Positions 10,301-17,710 of a DNA stretch of 28,218 nucleotides are shown here, piece by piece (position 1 is the stretch's first letter; every line of letters begins with the position of its first letter). A program made the translations under genes and the position numbers. Source of the stretch: CAYPNF01 sp964411985. GTDB taxonomy: Bacteria; Verrucomicrobiota; Verrucomicrobiia; Limisphaerales; J093. The stretch lies in assembly GCA_964411985.1 (NCBI GenBank), contig CAYPNF010000086.1:1-28218 (forward strand). The letters run 5' to 3'. The notes beneath the pieces were generated by a model, which saw only the letters and a list, made by a program, of their open reading frames with translations, made no database searches and had not been told where the DNA came from.

Positions 10301-12249
10301 GGGGCAGTCCATTGATACCAAAGAGAACGCGCGCTCGAGTCGGTTGCGTTCGGCTCTCCTGTTTCCAAAGTGCCTTCGGTGAAGATGGCGGACGATTCTC
10401 CTGATCCGCCGCTGAGCAGGGTTGCGGAAGCGAAGTCGTCATTCAACGGCGAGCGTACAAACGACAGCTCCAAGTGCGAAAGGGCTTCGGGCGCTTTTCG
10501 CACGGCGAAGACCAGCTGCAGGGTTTGCGCCGCACGCACGGGTAGCGGTTGGCTGTAGGGCTCGGCGATCGCTTTCAGCGTCGCCAAAGTGTTCCCCTCA
10601 TAGACTCCAACAAACGGCATGTATTGTCCTCCTCCCCAATAATTGAGGGTCAAAGTGCCTTTCGCGGGGGCCGTCCAGGTATACCAAACGGTTCCTAGCT
10701 GACCACCCGCCAGGATCGCTGGCTCACCTGGTTCCGTGGTCGCCTTACCCGCCAATTCATCATCGGATGCATGATCTCCGGTCAGCAGCTTGCGGTTGGA
10801 AAAAGCATCGTTGGAGGGCGGCAACACCAACTGGAAGGGCAAGGCCAGGTTCGTCGGTGCCGAGCCGAAGATTCGTACTTGGTAATTCGTCTCTGCCTCG
10901 ATCGGGAATTCGGCCCAGTCCTGGTTTTGGGCGCTGAGGGTGACTGGCAAGAGGCTGGGGAGACTTGCACCGGTGTAGAGGCCGAGTCCCATCCCATAGT
11001 TGTCTGGCCGAACGATGCGCAACCAGCCCGACTTGCTGGGTGTATAGCTCCACCAAAGGGAGGGAAGGCTGTCGAGTTCGTTGGTTTGGGTGAGGGCCCC
11101 GCGAAGATCGACTTGAATCGAGGGCTCATCGCCCGCAAGTCGGATACGGTTGGTGAAGAAGGTGTTCGTCAAGGGAAGGAAAGTCACGGTCACCGGCGGT
11201 GCGATGAAGGTTCGGTATTGCTCGTCCTCCAGAAAGAGTTGAAGCGTGTGCTCCCCCACCAGCAGGTCAGTCAGCCAGATACGTTCAGGCAAGCGCCCCT
11301 CCGGGCTCAGGGTCAAAAGCGAGCCGTTGAGGAAAGCATGGCGAAGGGTGACGTCGGGGACACCCGCCAGAGTTACCAACACATTCGTGGGATGACTATA
11401 GACCGTACCCGAGATGGGTGCGGTGATGCGCATGGTGGACAACACCAGGTCGGCGACAAAATCCGTTGGGGCTCCGGAGACCGCGATGTGGTAGACTTCC
11501 CCTTGCCTGGCCTCGAAGTTTCTAGCAGATCCCACTGCATGGAGTGTACTCAACGAATCCCCCTGATAGATGGTGATCGGAAGGTCAGAACCTTGAATAC
11601 GCATGCTGGCGATCCCATCGGCCGGAGCGGTCCACTTCCACCACACTGCGCCGCCTTGGCTTGCCTGGCCGGGCTCACCTGCCTGGTACGTGGCGCCTAT
11701 AGTGGACCCCGAAAACGTACACTCCAGACCGGACAGCACAGTGGCATTCTCAAATCGGTCGTTGGGCGGAAGTAGGTGGAATGCGAAATCCAGTTTTGCT
11801 TTGAAATTGCCGGAAGGTCCTGCGGCTCCGACGAGCGAGTAGTTGACTCCGCTTTTGACTGGTATGTTGGTGGAGCCACCGTTGAAAGTCGTGATGGCAG
11901 CCACCCGCGCGAGGTTTTCCAGAGCATCACCGGTGTACACGGCGGCTATGAGTGGGGAGCCGGATCCCTGGAATTCGCTGAAACTAACGCGCACAATTCC
12001 GTCTGCGGGCGCGGACCATCCCCACCAAACGGAACGAGTGGCGAACGAGTCATGCTTCGGCTCGGAGGGCTCCAGGGAGGCTCCGTAGCAGTCGATGCTC
12101 CAGAGGAAATGATCGGCCTTGATCACCGTACGCTTGGCGAACGAATCATTGGCAGGCTGAGCGAGGCTACCTACGGAAAAAGCATAGAAGGCCGACAAGG
12201 AGCCCAACAACTGCATCAGGCGTAGGAGAGGGCTGCTGATGGTGTTCAT
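7375..12249 (-). CDS. Giant secreted protein with ten WWxWTAP-type (PPC-like) repeats
   Basis: The frame opens at 12300, but the signal peptide begins at the ATG at 12249 (MNTISSPLLRLMQLLGS...SLAQ), giving 1624 aa and a 14-base gap from the preceding gene. Ten repeats follow a common pattern: PxNDxF, ExGEP, then (S/V)(V/L)WWxWTAPxxG and later YxGxxL. The WW-type tryptophans lie near residues 75, 203, 399, 522, 644, 781, 1017, 1217, 1339 and 1474. Repeats resemble the bacterial pre-peptidase C-terminal (PPC-like) beta-sandwich common in secreted Verrucomicrobia/Planctomycetes proteins. Ig-like spacers occur around 273-360, 875-975 and 1090-1175. The C-terminus (~1555-1624) is an FYR-type module with SDDLQNW and KFFRI. 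No catalytic motif was found. Probably a cell-surface or matrix scaffold; the family name of the repeat is from memory. Confidence 0.85.
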   Translation of the reverse strand: MNTISSPLLRLMQLLGSLSAFYAFSVGSLAQPANDSFAKRTVIKADHFLWSIDCYGASLEPSEPKHDSFATRSVWWGWSAPADGIVRVSFSEFQGSGSPLIAAVYTGDALENLARVAAITTFNGGSTNIPVKSGVNYSLVGAAGPSGNFKAKLDFAFHLLPPNDRFENATVLSGLECTFSGSTIGATYQAGEPGQASQGGAVWWKWTAPADGIASMRIQGSDLPITIYQGDSLSTLHAVGSARNFEARQGEVYHIAVSGAPTDFVADLVLSTMRITAPISGTVYSHPTNVLVTLAGVPDVTLRHAFLNGSLLTLSPEGRLPERIWLTDLLVGEHTLQLFLEDEQYRTFIAPPVTVTFLPLTNTFFTNRIRLAGDEPSIQVDLRGALTQTNELDSLPSLWWSYTPSKSGWLRIVRPDNYGMGLGLYTGASLPSLLPVTLSAQNQDWAEFPIEAETNYQVRIFGSAPTNLALPFQLVLPPSNDAFSNRKLLTGDHASDDELAGKATTEPGEPAILAGGQLGTVWYTWTAPAKGTLTLNYWGGGQYMPFVGVYEGNTLATLKAIAEPYSQPLPVRAAQTLQLVFAVRKAPEALSHLELSFVRSPLNDDFASATLLSGGSGESSAIFTEGTLETGEPNATDSSARSLWYQWTAPGDGLFKYRFASDNLSPFDYQFPTVNAYVGTTLTNLQRVFTSAVDPDWGIRFTPVAFEVTNGVTYFIQALSSQVPAPELSLHYSLLTPPSNDNYAQRTPLTGVPLHWKADNAAATAEAGEEQWVGFAGCSIWWDWESPSAAWARLTCVRPRGDSCASAFTVGADGFPIRTGETLGYLGGTTAWFRTTEKQHYALLLDSALNSWLPWQLLRLTDTLGPAQMDLDLTSLEVTSPASDTVVKLPELPHILVPLPDPALDGVITNLSLEVFRENPPPSYASSQFKINNLEVPCSYQLTNLSPGYYRVEVSGINSAGIERIGHPVSIQVRPANDDFLSPALLKGRLVQLEENTYAGTHETNDPVELGGTSSLWHVWQAPADGHLVVYSGGLQCLLFTGDSPTGLQIVSPSPGTLSEYDVKRGTTYRIAVTGESSQDTAVFLQLSLTTVAIRGLPQTPVLTGDTVDIQVVSTELAADIAAIELWNGSELIGSAPGPMADFSWRPTEAGQPWLQAKVILRDGSPAATASAFLQVNPRNGFYANRVPVSGSHALLAGSLTFANANPEGPVTRAHVWYSWTAPANGRLMLTPSNSVPALHIYVGTDLAELVEISKPAGGNLVSAPVVEGEQYQIAIGSTDYAWTYQVSLDFLTPPINDNFDHSILLSGYPLDVPASLTLATTEPGEPKHSEETTPYTAWWRWTAPKDGILALRAAGAQPQVSFGVYLGESLPSLVRASKVFPPDFGYAPNPWTNPHYRVTGGQVYQIALAAPYLQDGPMNWHLDYLPPKAGDRFPGAEIAPQPETRISDSLWLASAEPGEPSFGPGTTGWVSLWHSWTPARSDWASVELQANYGTKVQVYTGGSLTSVSPIPLTTVSGEHRRFWAEAGTAYRFRVAGPPVNENFQLNVRVGFLPLHVAVSLDASSPKFTVDGLDGRGAVVEVSDDLQNWVPLINIPMGDAPATFDWPAFGQDSRKFFRITTTYP

Positions 12250-12263
12250 AGGGGAAATTGTAC

Positions 12264-13106
12264 CTAGTCCAATTCCAGCTTTCGAAACAAATCCGCCCAA
12301 TAGCTTGGGTGGTGGCTAAAGAGATCTCCGGCTTTCCGGATTACGCCTGCGTGGCGATCGAGCATGGGCCTTTCAGGAACCAATGCACTCGGATAATCCC
12401 GAAGGTGTCCCCGTGCTTTCAATTGTTCCCAGATTTCCTGCAGTTGAGGCATGGACTGGCCGAATTGCTCCACCATGCGGTCTCCAGCCGACTTCTGGCC
12501 AGCTCGGCGGAACAGTCCCCAGTGCATGGCATTCTCGATGCATTCGAGGTACCAGGCCGATCGGACTGGGTCATCCGTGGTGCTGGCGAGCTCCTCCAAG
12601 AAATCGGTGGCCCAGGACCCAAGGGTGTCGAAGCGCAAAAGCGCTTCCAGAAGATGGGTTACCAGGTCGCTGTTTTGAACAGAATCCCGGTAGTCTCGAC
12701 TACCACACATTTCGGGGCTGGTTTCCCGGTCCCAATGCAGAATGACAAACTCCTTGGTCTGATCCGCAATGATGCCTTGGATTTCGAGGCGGCAATCGTG
12801 CAACAGCACATCTTTTTCTAACTGAGACGCGTAGCTGGACAGAAACCACACGATGTCGGCAACGCACGAAAGTGCCTCATCCTTGGGATTGTTTCGCAGG
12901 AAAGCCAGGGCTTCCGGCAGGAAATAGAGCCCTTCCTGGTAGGAAGCTGCAGCCACACCCACTCGGTAGAGCAGATTAAAGTCTTTCCACCCAAACGATT
13001 CCTCTGGTTTGGCCAGGAGTCGCTTCACAGCTTCCTCGGACGCCTCCTCATACCGGTCCGTAAGTGTCTTCGGTTTGCGATAGAGAGTTTTGAAGCGCTT
13101 TTGCAT
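12264..13106 (-). CDS. Helical hypothetical protein inside the surface-protein operon
   Basis: 280 aa, unrecognised. Its ATG shares one base with the stop of the upstream ankyrin gene (TAATG at 13104-13108), which argues for translational coupling. There is no signal peptide or membrane segment. The composition (many Leu, Glu, Arg, Trp) and periodicity point to an all-helical soluble protein, possibly TPR/HEAT-like, but no repeat could be aligned by eye. Landmarks are a basic N-terminus (MQKRFKTLYRKPKTL), a GWKDFNLLYR stretch near residue 40, and a Trp-rich C-terminus. It is the only probably cytoplasmic product among the larger genes of the operon, so it could be a partner, immunity or assembly factor for its exported neighbours; that is inference only. 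Confidence 0.75.
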   Translation of the reverse strand: MQKRFKTLYRKPKTLTDRYEEASEEAVKRLLAKPEESFGWKDFNLLYRVGVAAASYQEGLYFLPEALAFLRNNPKDEALSCVADIVWFLSSYASQLEKDVLLHDCRLEIQGIIADQTKEFVILHWDRETSPEMCGSRDYRDSVQNSDLVTHLLEALLRFDTLGSWATDFLEELASTTDDPVRSAWYLECIENAMHWGLFRRAGQKSAGDRMVEQFGQSMPQLQEIWEQLKARGHLRDYPSALVPERPMLDRHAGVIRKAGDLFSHHPSYWADLFRKLELD

Positions 13107-15283
13107 TAGTTACTTGGACCAGGGCGATGGTGTTGGAGGAGTTCCACGACGGCTGGCGAGCGACCTTTGATGGCGAGGCTTTCGGGAGTGTCGCCCGCCC
13201 GGTCGGTGATATTCACTTTGGCTCCTCGGTCCAACAGGGCTCTTACGACAGGCTCGCACCCCAGTGCTGCCGCCTGGTGTAGAGGCGTGCGACCGCCGAG
13301 GTCGAGGACATCGACATCCGCGCCTGCGTCCAACAGGGCGATCACGGCAGGCACGCTCGTGGTCATCGCCGCCCAGTGGAGTGGGACGGCGCCGTTGCGA
13401 TCTTTGGCAGAGACTACCGCGCCGCGGGCGAGAAGCGTCTTGAGAACTTCCGCGTTGCCCGTGGAGGCGGCGTCACGCAAGGGCCTGAATGCGGACTGGT
13501 CCTCGGCTTCCAGGTCAGCTCCTCGGTCCAGGAGCAGGGTTACCAGGCGGTCACTTCCGAAAGCAGCCGCCTGGTGAAGGGGGGTCTTTCCGTCTTTGGT
13601 CCGCGCCCGAACATCGGCTTGATGGGCAAGAAGGAACTCTGCGCCCCGAAGGAATCCATAAGTGGCGGCGAAGTGGAGGGGGGTACGATCTTGTGAGCTC
13701 GGGGCATTGACCGCGGCGCCCCCGGCGATCAGGAGCGAGAGGATCTCAAGGTACTCCTCTTCCGAGCCTTTATTCTCTGCGGCCGACGAAGGCATGGCTC
13801 GATCGGCTGGCGACTGCCCTGTGACTTCACGCGAAGGAGATCTGGGACCTGACGCCGCCCCTTGGAGCGGGGTGCCGATTTCATTCGAGACGGTTGCGGA
13901 AACCCTGCCATCGAGCAGCCACTTCACGATGCTCAAGCGGCCATAGTAGGCTGCCGTTTGAAGTGCCAAAGCGTGCTCTCTGGCGTCCGCCACCGGATGG
14001 GCAGCAAGCCACGCCACCAGCGCTTGATTGGTGGTTCCCGCCGCCAGGACATAGGCTGACGAACCGTGCCCATTCCGTGCGGCGAGATCTGCGCCATGCT
14101 TGGACAGGAGTTCGACGATGTCTGCGTGACCTTTTTCCGCTGCATTCAGCAGTGGGGTATAGCCTGAGCTGTCGGTGATTGTCACATCAGCCTTTCGTTC
14201 CACAAGCCAGCGAACCAGGCTGGTATAGCCGCGCGAGGCGGCCGCGTGTAGGGCTGTTTCTCCGGTTCTCCCCGTGCCCCCATTGAGGGAGGCGTGCCCC
14301 TTATCCAGGAGCAAGCTGACCAATTCCTGGTCGCCCAGCCAGGCGGCGGCATGCAGGGGTGTTTCGCCGTCGTTGCTCATGCTGTCGGCAAAAGCGCCCC
14401 ACTGTAGCAAGAGAGCGGCCACCTCACGGTTACCCGTCTTCGCGGCAAACAACAGGGGGGTGCTGCCAAACCGGTTGGGCTTGTCTACTTTGGCTCCGAG
14501 TTCCAGGAGCCGCTGCGCCGAAGCTGCGCTTCCAAACACGGCGACGCCGTGCAAAGGCGTTTCTCCCGTCCGGGTTTGGGCGAGTACATTGGCTTTCTTG
14601 GCCAACAGAACGTCGAGAAAGTCGGATTCTGGGCGAGTGCAGGCAAAGTGCAACGGGGTATTGCCCCCCAGGTTGGGAAGGTCCGGATTGGCTCCCGCCG
14701 CAAGGAGCATTTCCACCAGCTTCAACTCTCGCCGGGTTCTTGCTGGATCCGCGCGTTTCATCAACTCCTGGCGCAGCGCCACAAGATCCATGGGCAAACC
14801 GCGATTCCCCACCTTCCGAATTTGGGGATTCGTGATCAGTTCCATGGTTGCGTCCAACAGTTCCTTGGGCGCAACTCCCCCTGCATTTTTGGAAAGGTTC
14901 TCGAGATAGAGATTTGCGGTACCAGAGAAGATCACCGTGTGCAACGCGCTATTTCCCTGCGCTGTCGCGTCTACAGGGACCTTTGCGGCGAGCAACAACT
15001 CCACAATCTCCAGATGCGCACGCGAGGCGGCCAACGGCAGCGGCACCTCACCCAGGTCGTTGGTGGCGACCCCGACGGTTGCGTTGGTCTGAAGGAGGGT
15101 CCGGACCGTCTCCACATCACCCGCTTTGATCGCCTCATGAATGCTGACGGCTCCCTGGAGGGCGATAGTCATTGGTATTATCGCCAGGGTGGTCCAACAC
15201 AAAGACAGAGCCCGGTGGCGAACGTACCCTACCCTTCTGGCAAAGAAGGAATTAGAGGAGAGGTTCAGCATGGATCGAATCAT
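13106..15283 (-). CDS. Exported ankyrin-repeat protein
   Basis: 725 aa. The start at 15283 is fixed by a good SD, GGAGG, five bases upstream. A basic N-terminus followed by a hydrophobic stretch (~25-43, ending IALQGA) suggests a signal peptide or anchor. The rest is ankyrin repeats, about sixteen by eye, with G(x)TPLHxAA...G...(V/L)xxLLxxGAD signatures from ~47 to the end. They are interrupted by a low-complexity Ser/Pro/Glu-rich linker at ~478-512. Ankyrin repeats bind proteins; when exported they may act in the periplasm or at the surface. It overlaps by one base with the downstream gene (TAATG), and the upstream 52-aa gene ends two bases before its ATG, so it is firmly inside the operon. 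The binding partner is unknown. Confidence 0.9.
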   Translation of the reverse strand: MIRSMLNLSSNSFFARRVGYVRHRALSLCWTTLAIIPMTIALQGAVSIHEAIKAGDVETVRTLLQTNATVGVATNDLGEVPLPLAASRAHLEIVELLLAAKVPVDATAQGNSALHTVIFSGTANLYLENLSKNAGGVAPKELLDATMELITNPQIRKVGNRGLPMDLVALRQELMKRADPARTRRELKLVEMLLAAGANPDLPNLGGNTPLHFACTRPESDFLDVLLAKKANVLAQTRTGETPLHGVAVFGSAASAQRLLELGAKVDKPNRFGSTPLLFAAKTGNREVAALLLQWGAFADSMSNDGETPLHAAAWLGDQELVSLLLDKGHASLNGGTGRTGETALHAAASRGYTSLVRWLVERKADVTITDSSGYTPLLNAAEKGHADIVELLSKHGADLAARNGHGSSAYVLAAGTTNQALVAWLAAHPVADAREHALALQTAAYYGRLSIVKWLLDGRVSATVSNEIGTPLQGAASGPRSPSREVTGQSPADRAMPSSAAENKGSEEEYLEILSLLIAGGAAVNAPSSQDRTPLHFAATYGFLRGAEFLLAHQADVRARTKDGKTPLHQAAAFGSDRLVTLLLDRGADLEAEDQSAFRPLRDAASTGNAEVLKTLLARGAVVSAKDRNGAVPLHWAAMTTSVPAVIALLDAGADVDVLDLGGRTPLHQAAALGCEPVVRALLDRGAKVNITDRAGDTPESLAIKGRSPAVVELLQHHRPGPSN

Positions 15284-15285
15284 AG

Positions 15286-15444
15286 TTACCTCCGTTTCGC
15301 ACGAACTTGGGCACGGGCTGCTTCCAGCAAGTCACGGACGGGAAGCGCACAGGCCTCCTCGACGTAGGCTCGAAGCACATCCGGGTCGGCCTTTTCCAGG
15401 GCTGTCGCCAGGATCGCTTCCACACGCTGATCCCGCGTATTCAT
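15286..15444 (-). CDS. Small 52-aa protein, kinase-leader-like, first gene of the operon
   Basis: ATG at 15444, TAA at 15288-15286, two bases before the ankyrin ATG. The SD of the ankyrin gene (GGAGG) lies inside the last codons, a classic coupled arrangement. The protein starts MNTRDQRVEAILATALEKAD, continues through LRAYVEEAC and ends in a basic RAKRR tail; it is acidic and helical. Codon choice (GC-rich third positions) fits real genes here. The stretch EAILATALEKADPD..RAYVEEAC resembles the short N-terminal segment that precedes the kinase domain in Ser/Thr kinases of Planctomycetes/Verrucomicrobia (E.IF..AL......R..YL..AC). No kinase follows. It could be a remnant or a free-standing adaptor; family resemblance is judged by eye. 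Confidence 0.6.
   Translation of the reverse strand: MNTRDQRVEAILATALEKADPDVLRAYVEEACALPVRDLLEAARAQVRAKRR
15289..15293 (-). promoter_or_regulatory. Strong ribosome binding site GGAGG for the ankyrin gene
   Basis: On the minus strand GGAGG-TAACT-ATG gives a five-base spacer. It overlaps the final codon and stop of the 52-aa gene. It stands out because most genes in this window have no recognisable SD, and it decides the start at 15283. Confidence 0.8.
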
Positions 15445-15476
15445 CTCATGGCTTCACTTCTCTACATCCCTCTTAC

Positions 15477-15505
15477 GTTTTATAGTCACGGAACACCCCT
15501 GCCAA
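15477..15505 (-). promoter_or_regulatory. Sigma70-like promoter candidate for the five-gene operon
   Basis: On the minus strand TTGGCA (15505-15500, 5 of 6 to TTGACA) is followed after 17 bases by TAAAAC (15482-15477, 4 of 6 to TATAAT); TATAAA also occurs at a 15-base spacing. It ends 33 bases upstream of the ATG at 15444, a plausible leader length. The TTGGCA lies in a 15-bp sequence (15494-15508) repeated exactly at 18897-18911. Confidence 0.4.
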
Positions 15506-15586
15506 GCCCCAACATCAACATTATCAGCCCCTTCCCCTCTTATCCCCCGGGCTGATCATCCTGATCCGCGACCGCCGTCTACTCAT

Positions 15587-15617
15587 TCCATGCGTAATGC
15601 GTCGTCCAAAAGGGTCA
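15587..15617. repeat. 31-bp two-block conserved motif, copy 1
   Basis: TCCATGCGTAATG, 8 variable bases, then AAAAGGGTCA. The same two blocks with identical spacing recur at 20578-20608. This copy lies in the 207-base gap between the stop at 15652 and the operon start at 15444, 143 bases upstream of that start. Read on the minus strand it is TGACCCTTTT-N8-CATTACGCATGGA. It may be a promoter/operator element or a dispersed repeat. Confidence 0.6.
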
Positions 15618-15651
15618 GCCGATGCAGGTCACCCTCAGGAGCGCGCTCCGT

Positions 15652-16896
15652 TCAGTAGAGCAACTCTCGGTCTCGTTCCACCCCGTTGCGCCATTTCGGC
15701 GGCTCAAGTGTTTCGGATGTCTGGAATCCACCGGTCCCCCAACGGATGATAAGAGTAGCGGGGGTATGGCCGTCCAAATCGTATTCCCAACCATCGGGAG
15801 TGATGAAGTCCGGGGCTCCGACCAGCGCCAGGATTTCCTCGGGTTTCATCCCCGACTGGAGGCCCTGGAGTCGCTTCTCGCGCTGGAATGGCAAGGGATC
15901 TTCCGGTTGCCAATACGTATCCTGGCGGTAGAGCCTGGTCGACTGATGGGTGCTAGGGCGTAGACCCAGTCGCCGCAAACACAACTGGGCTGCCTGTCGC
16001 AACGTGAGATTCTGGTACACTCCGGGCTTAGTGTCGGCCGTGCCTGCCTCGTAGGGAAACGAGCGGCCTACGGTTGTCAAGACAACCGGGCTTGCCTCAA
16101 GTTCCCTTACGGAGGGTGCCGCCTCCAGGATCTTCAGTTTGGCCGCCAGCAGCATGGCCGCGAGGACATCCTGCACGGTTGGGCCCGGTGAGTCCTTCGC
16201 TAGCCCCGGGTTGATCCTTTCATCCAGCTTGTATGTCCAGCGGCGGGTAGCCTCCAGCGTCGTCAGCACGAAAGCCTTTTCGAGTTTCATGAGTTCCGGT
16301 TCGAACTCCAACACGTCGGTCACTACCCGCCCTCCCGACAAATCGAGCAGCAGGCGTTGACCCCACCAAGTGGTGACACAAAAATGCGGCTTGCCGCTCA
16401 AACCAACAAAATAGAAGCAGCATTGCTGGTCGCCCCAACGCACTCCTGCCGTGGAGTGGGAAGTGTACTTGTAAAGCGAGTCTATATCCGGCAACAGCGT
16501 TTTGAGGATGTCCACGCGAAGCCTGTCCTGCCCCGCAGGATCCACCGCCACCAATTCGCATGGATGGCCCACATCGGCCGTGCGGATGACGAGCCAACCA
16601 TCGTCACTCACATAAAGCGCCACTGGCGGGCCTTCGCCGGGGGACTCCGCCGGCTGCTGACGGGACCACGCTTCGCCGGCCTTGCCCTTTTCCAGCTGGC
16701 GGTAGAGGAATCTATCCTGAAAAGGGCTCCTCCAGGGGCCCTCCCGATTGGCGGGTGATTTGGCTTCGACACGAAACCGGCCACTCGGCGAGGTGGTCTC
16801 CAGGTCTGGGAAGTAGCGATTCGTTGCCTGAAGGTCGCCCACCAGAAATGCCACACCGATAGCTAGGCTGAGAGCTTTCATCGCGTGTCCTTTCAT
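15652..16896 (-). CDS. Exported hypothetical protein with C-terminal BamE/SmpA-like segment
   Basis: 414 aa. The ATG at 16896 overlaps the upstream stop as ATGA; an alternative ATG at 16881 (MKALSLAIGV) also leaves a complete signal peptide, cleaved around LQA-TN. The middle is unrecognised. It contains a DDGWLVIRTADVGH segment near 100 and WW at ~178 in a beta-rich region, then a helical part with VQDVLAAMLLAAKLKIL. The C-terminus (~349-395) reads GMKPEEILALVGAPD followed by W.YDLDG and IIRWGTGG, the SmpA/OmlA (BamE-like) pattern of G(M/x)xxxEVxxxLGxP then a beta-hairpin. The upstream lipoprotein has a similar segment, so the pair probably acts together in the envelope. Function is unknown. 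Confidence 0.8.
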   Translation of the reverse strand: MKGHAMKALSLAIGVAFLVGDLQATNRYFPDLETTSPSGRFRVEAKSPANREGPWRSPFQDRFLYRQLEKGKAGEAWSRQQPAESPGEGPPVALYVSDDGWLVIRTADVGHPCELVAVDPAGQDRLRVDILKTLLPDIDSLYKYTSHSTAGVRWGDQQCCFYFVGLSGKPHFCVTTWWGQRLLLDLSGGRVVTDVLEFEPELMKLEKAFVLTTLEATRRWTYKLDERINPGLAKDSPGPTVQDVLAAMLLAAKLKILEAAPSVRELEASPVVLTTVGRSFPYEAGTADTKPGVYQNLTLRQAAQLCLRRLGLRPSTHQSTRLYRQDTYWQPEDPLPFQREKRLQGLQSGMKPEEILALVGAPDFITPDGWEYDLDGHTPATLIIRWGTGGFQTSETLEPPKWRNGVERDRELLY

Positions 16897-17681
16897 TTGC
16901 AGAACGTGAGCGTCTTCAGTCGTTTGACGGCGTCCGATTCAGGGCACCTGGCCAAGGCCGTCCCCTGTGAAAGGGTCTTCTTGCTCGGATGGAAACTCAG
17001 GAAGCACACCTCATCGCTCGCCAGGTCGAGCGGGAGTGGCTTTGACAGCACCTCAATGTCGTGATGGCCCGGCTCCAGCACCAAAGTGGTGAAGGCGCCT
17101 TTCCGTAGGTTGGCCGAACATAGCCCATCAATCTTTACCGCTTCGACGAAGGAACCGACATTCCCTTTGTGCCAGAAGATGTGGACCAGCGCTTTGCCGG
17201 GCGGTGGCGACGATGACTCGAAACGTTTCGGCGGGACGGGCGGTGGTGGACCAAGCGTTTCCCGCCAACAGCGGGCACGTTCCCATTTCGTTCGGGTTTC
17301 GATCTCTGGAAAGGTGATAAGTTTGGAGTGGGCCAGTCGATCCTGACCATCGAAGTTGAGCCAGAGCAAGCGATGGGAAGTGGGCTCGTAAAAACCACCG
17401 CCCGCGCCGCCGGCGCCACCCGCGATCCAAATCGCCGACCATTCCACCCCGGACCAGCGGTAGCCGATTACTTGCAGGTCCGGGAAGTCCCAAGCAGGTG
17501 ATCCAAGCTGGCGAGTCACCTCCTCGCGGGTGGCATGGTCCGTCAGGAGTTTGGAGGATCGGGCTTTCCAGTCCGCGGTCACTTTCCGGCCGTGCTCCGG
17601 AATGGGGATGACGATGCAGCCGCTTAGGGCCACCAGCAAGCCCATCAGCACCACCGTGCCGATGCTTCTCTTGGTTTTCAC
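16893..17681 (-). CDS. Lipoprotein with BamE/SmpA-like and DUF2846-like segments
   Basis: 262 aa, with a GTG start at 17681. The N-terminus is a typical lipoprotein signal with lipobox LSGC, making Cys22 the predicted lipidated residue. Residues ~43-95 follow the SmpA/OmlA pattern (ATREEVTRQLGSPAWDF then Y.W). They include a Gly-rich run, GGAGGAGGG. Residues ~160-225 (ALVHIFWH...VKIDG...LRKGAFTTLVLEPGHHDIEV) resemble DUF2846-type lipoprotein domains (V.VDG...L..G.....V.PG.H.I). It ends with the start of the next gene in an ATGA overlap, so the two are co-translated. Predicted location is the periplasmic face of a membrane. Small Cys content elsewhere (four more Cys) could allow disulfides. 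The role is inferred only. Confidence 0.82.
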   Translation of the reverse strand: MKTKRSIGTVVLMGLLVALSGCIVIPIPEHGRKVTADWKARSSKLLTDHATREEVTRQLGSPAWDFPDLQVIGYRWSGVEWSAIWIAGGAGGAGGGFYEPTSHRLLWLNFDGQDRLAHSKLITFPEIETRTKWERARCWRETLGPPPPVPPKRFESSSPPPGKALVHIFWHKGNVGSFVEAVKIDGLCSANLRKGAFTTLVLEPGHHDIEVLSKPLPLDLASDEVCFLSFHPSKKTLSQGTALARCPESDAVKRLKTLTFCK

Positions 17682-17710
17682 AAGACTGACAGTGATTTCG
17701 ACTCAACTCT

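Noticed and set aside
10771..11775. 334-codon plus-strand frame inside the ten-repeat gene
   Set aside because: Antisense shadow of clear repeats; no signal peptide, SD or recognisable motif.
15487..15508. Sigma54 promoter reading of TTGGCA...GTGTTCC
   Set aside because: The -24-like TTGGC is present but the -12 GC is CC, and the second copy (18897-18911) does not keep the -12 part at all.
15638..15649. Palindrome GGAGCGCGCTCC just after the stop of the 414-aa gene as a terminator
   Set aside because: Only a 4-bp stem with a 4-base loop would form and no T-tract follows on the minus strand.
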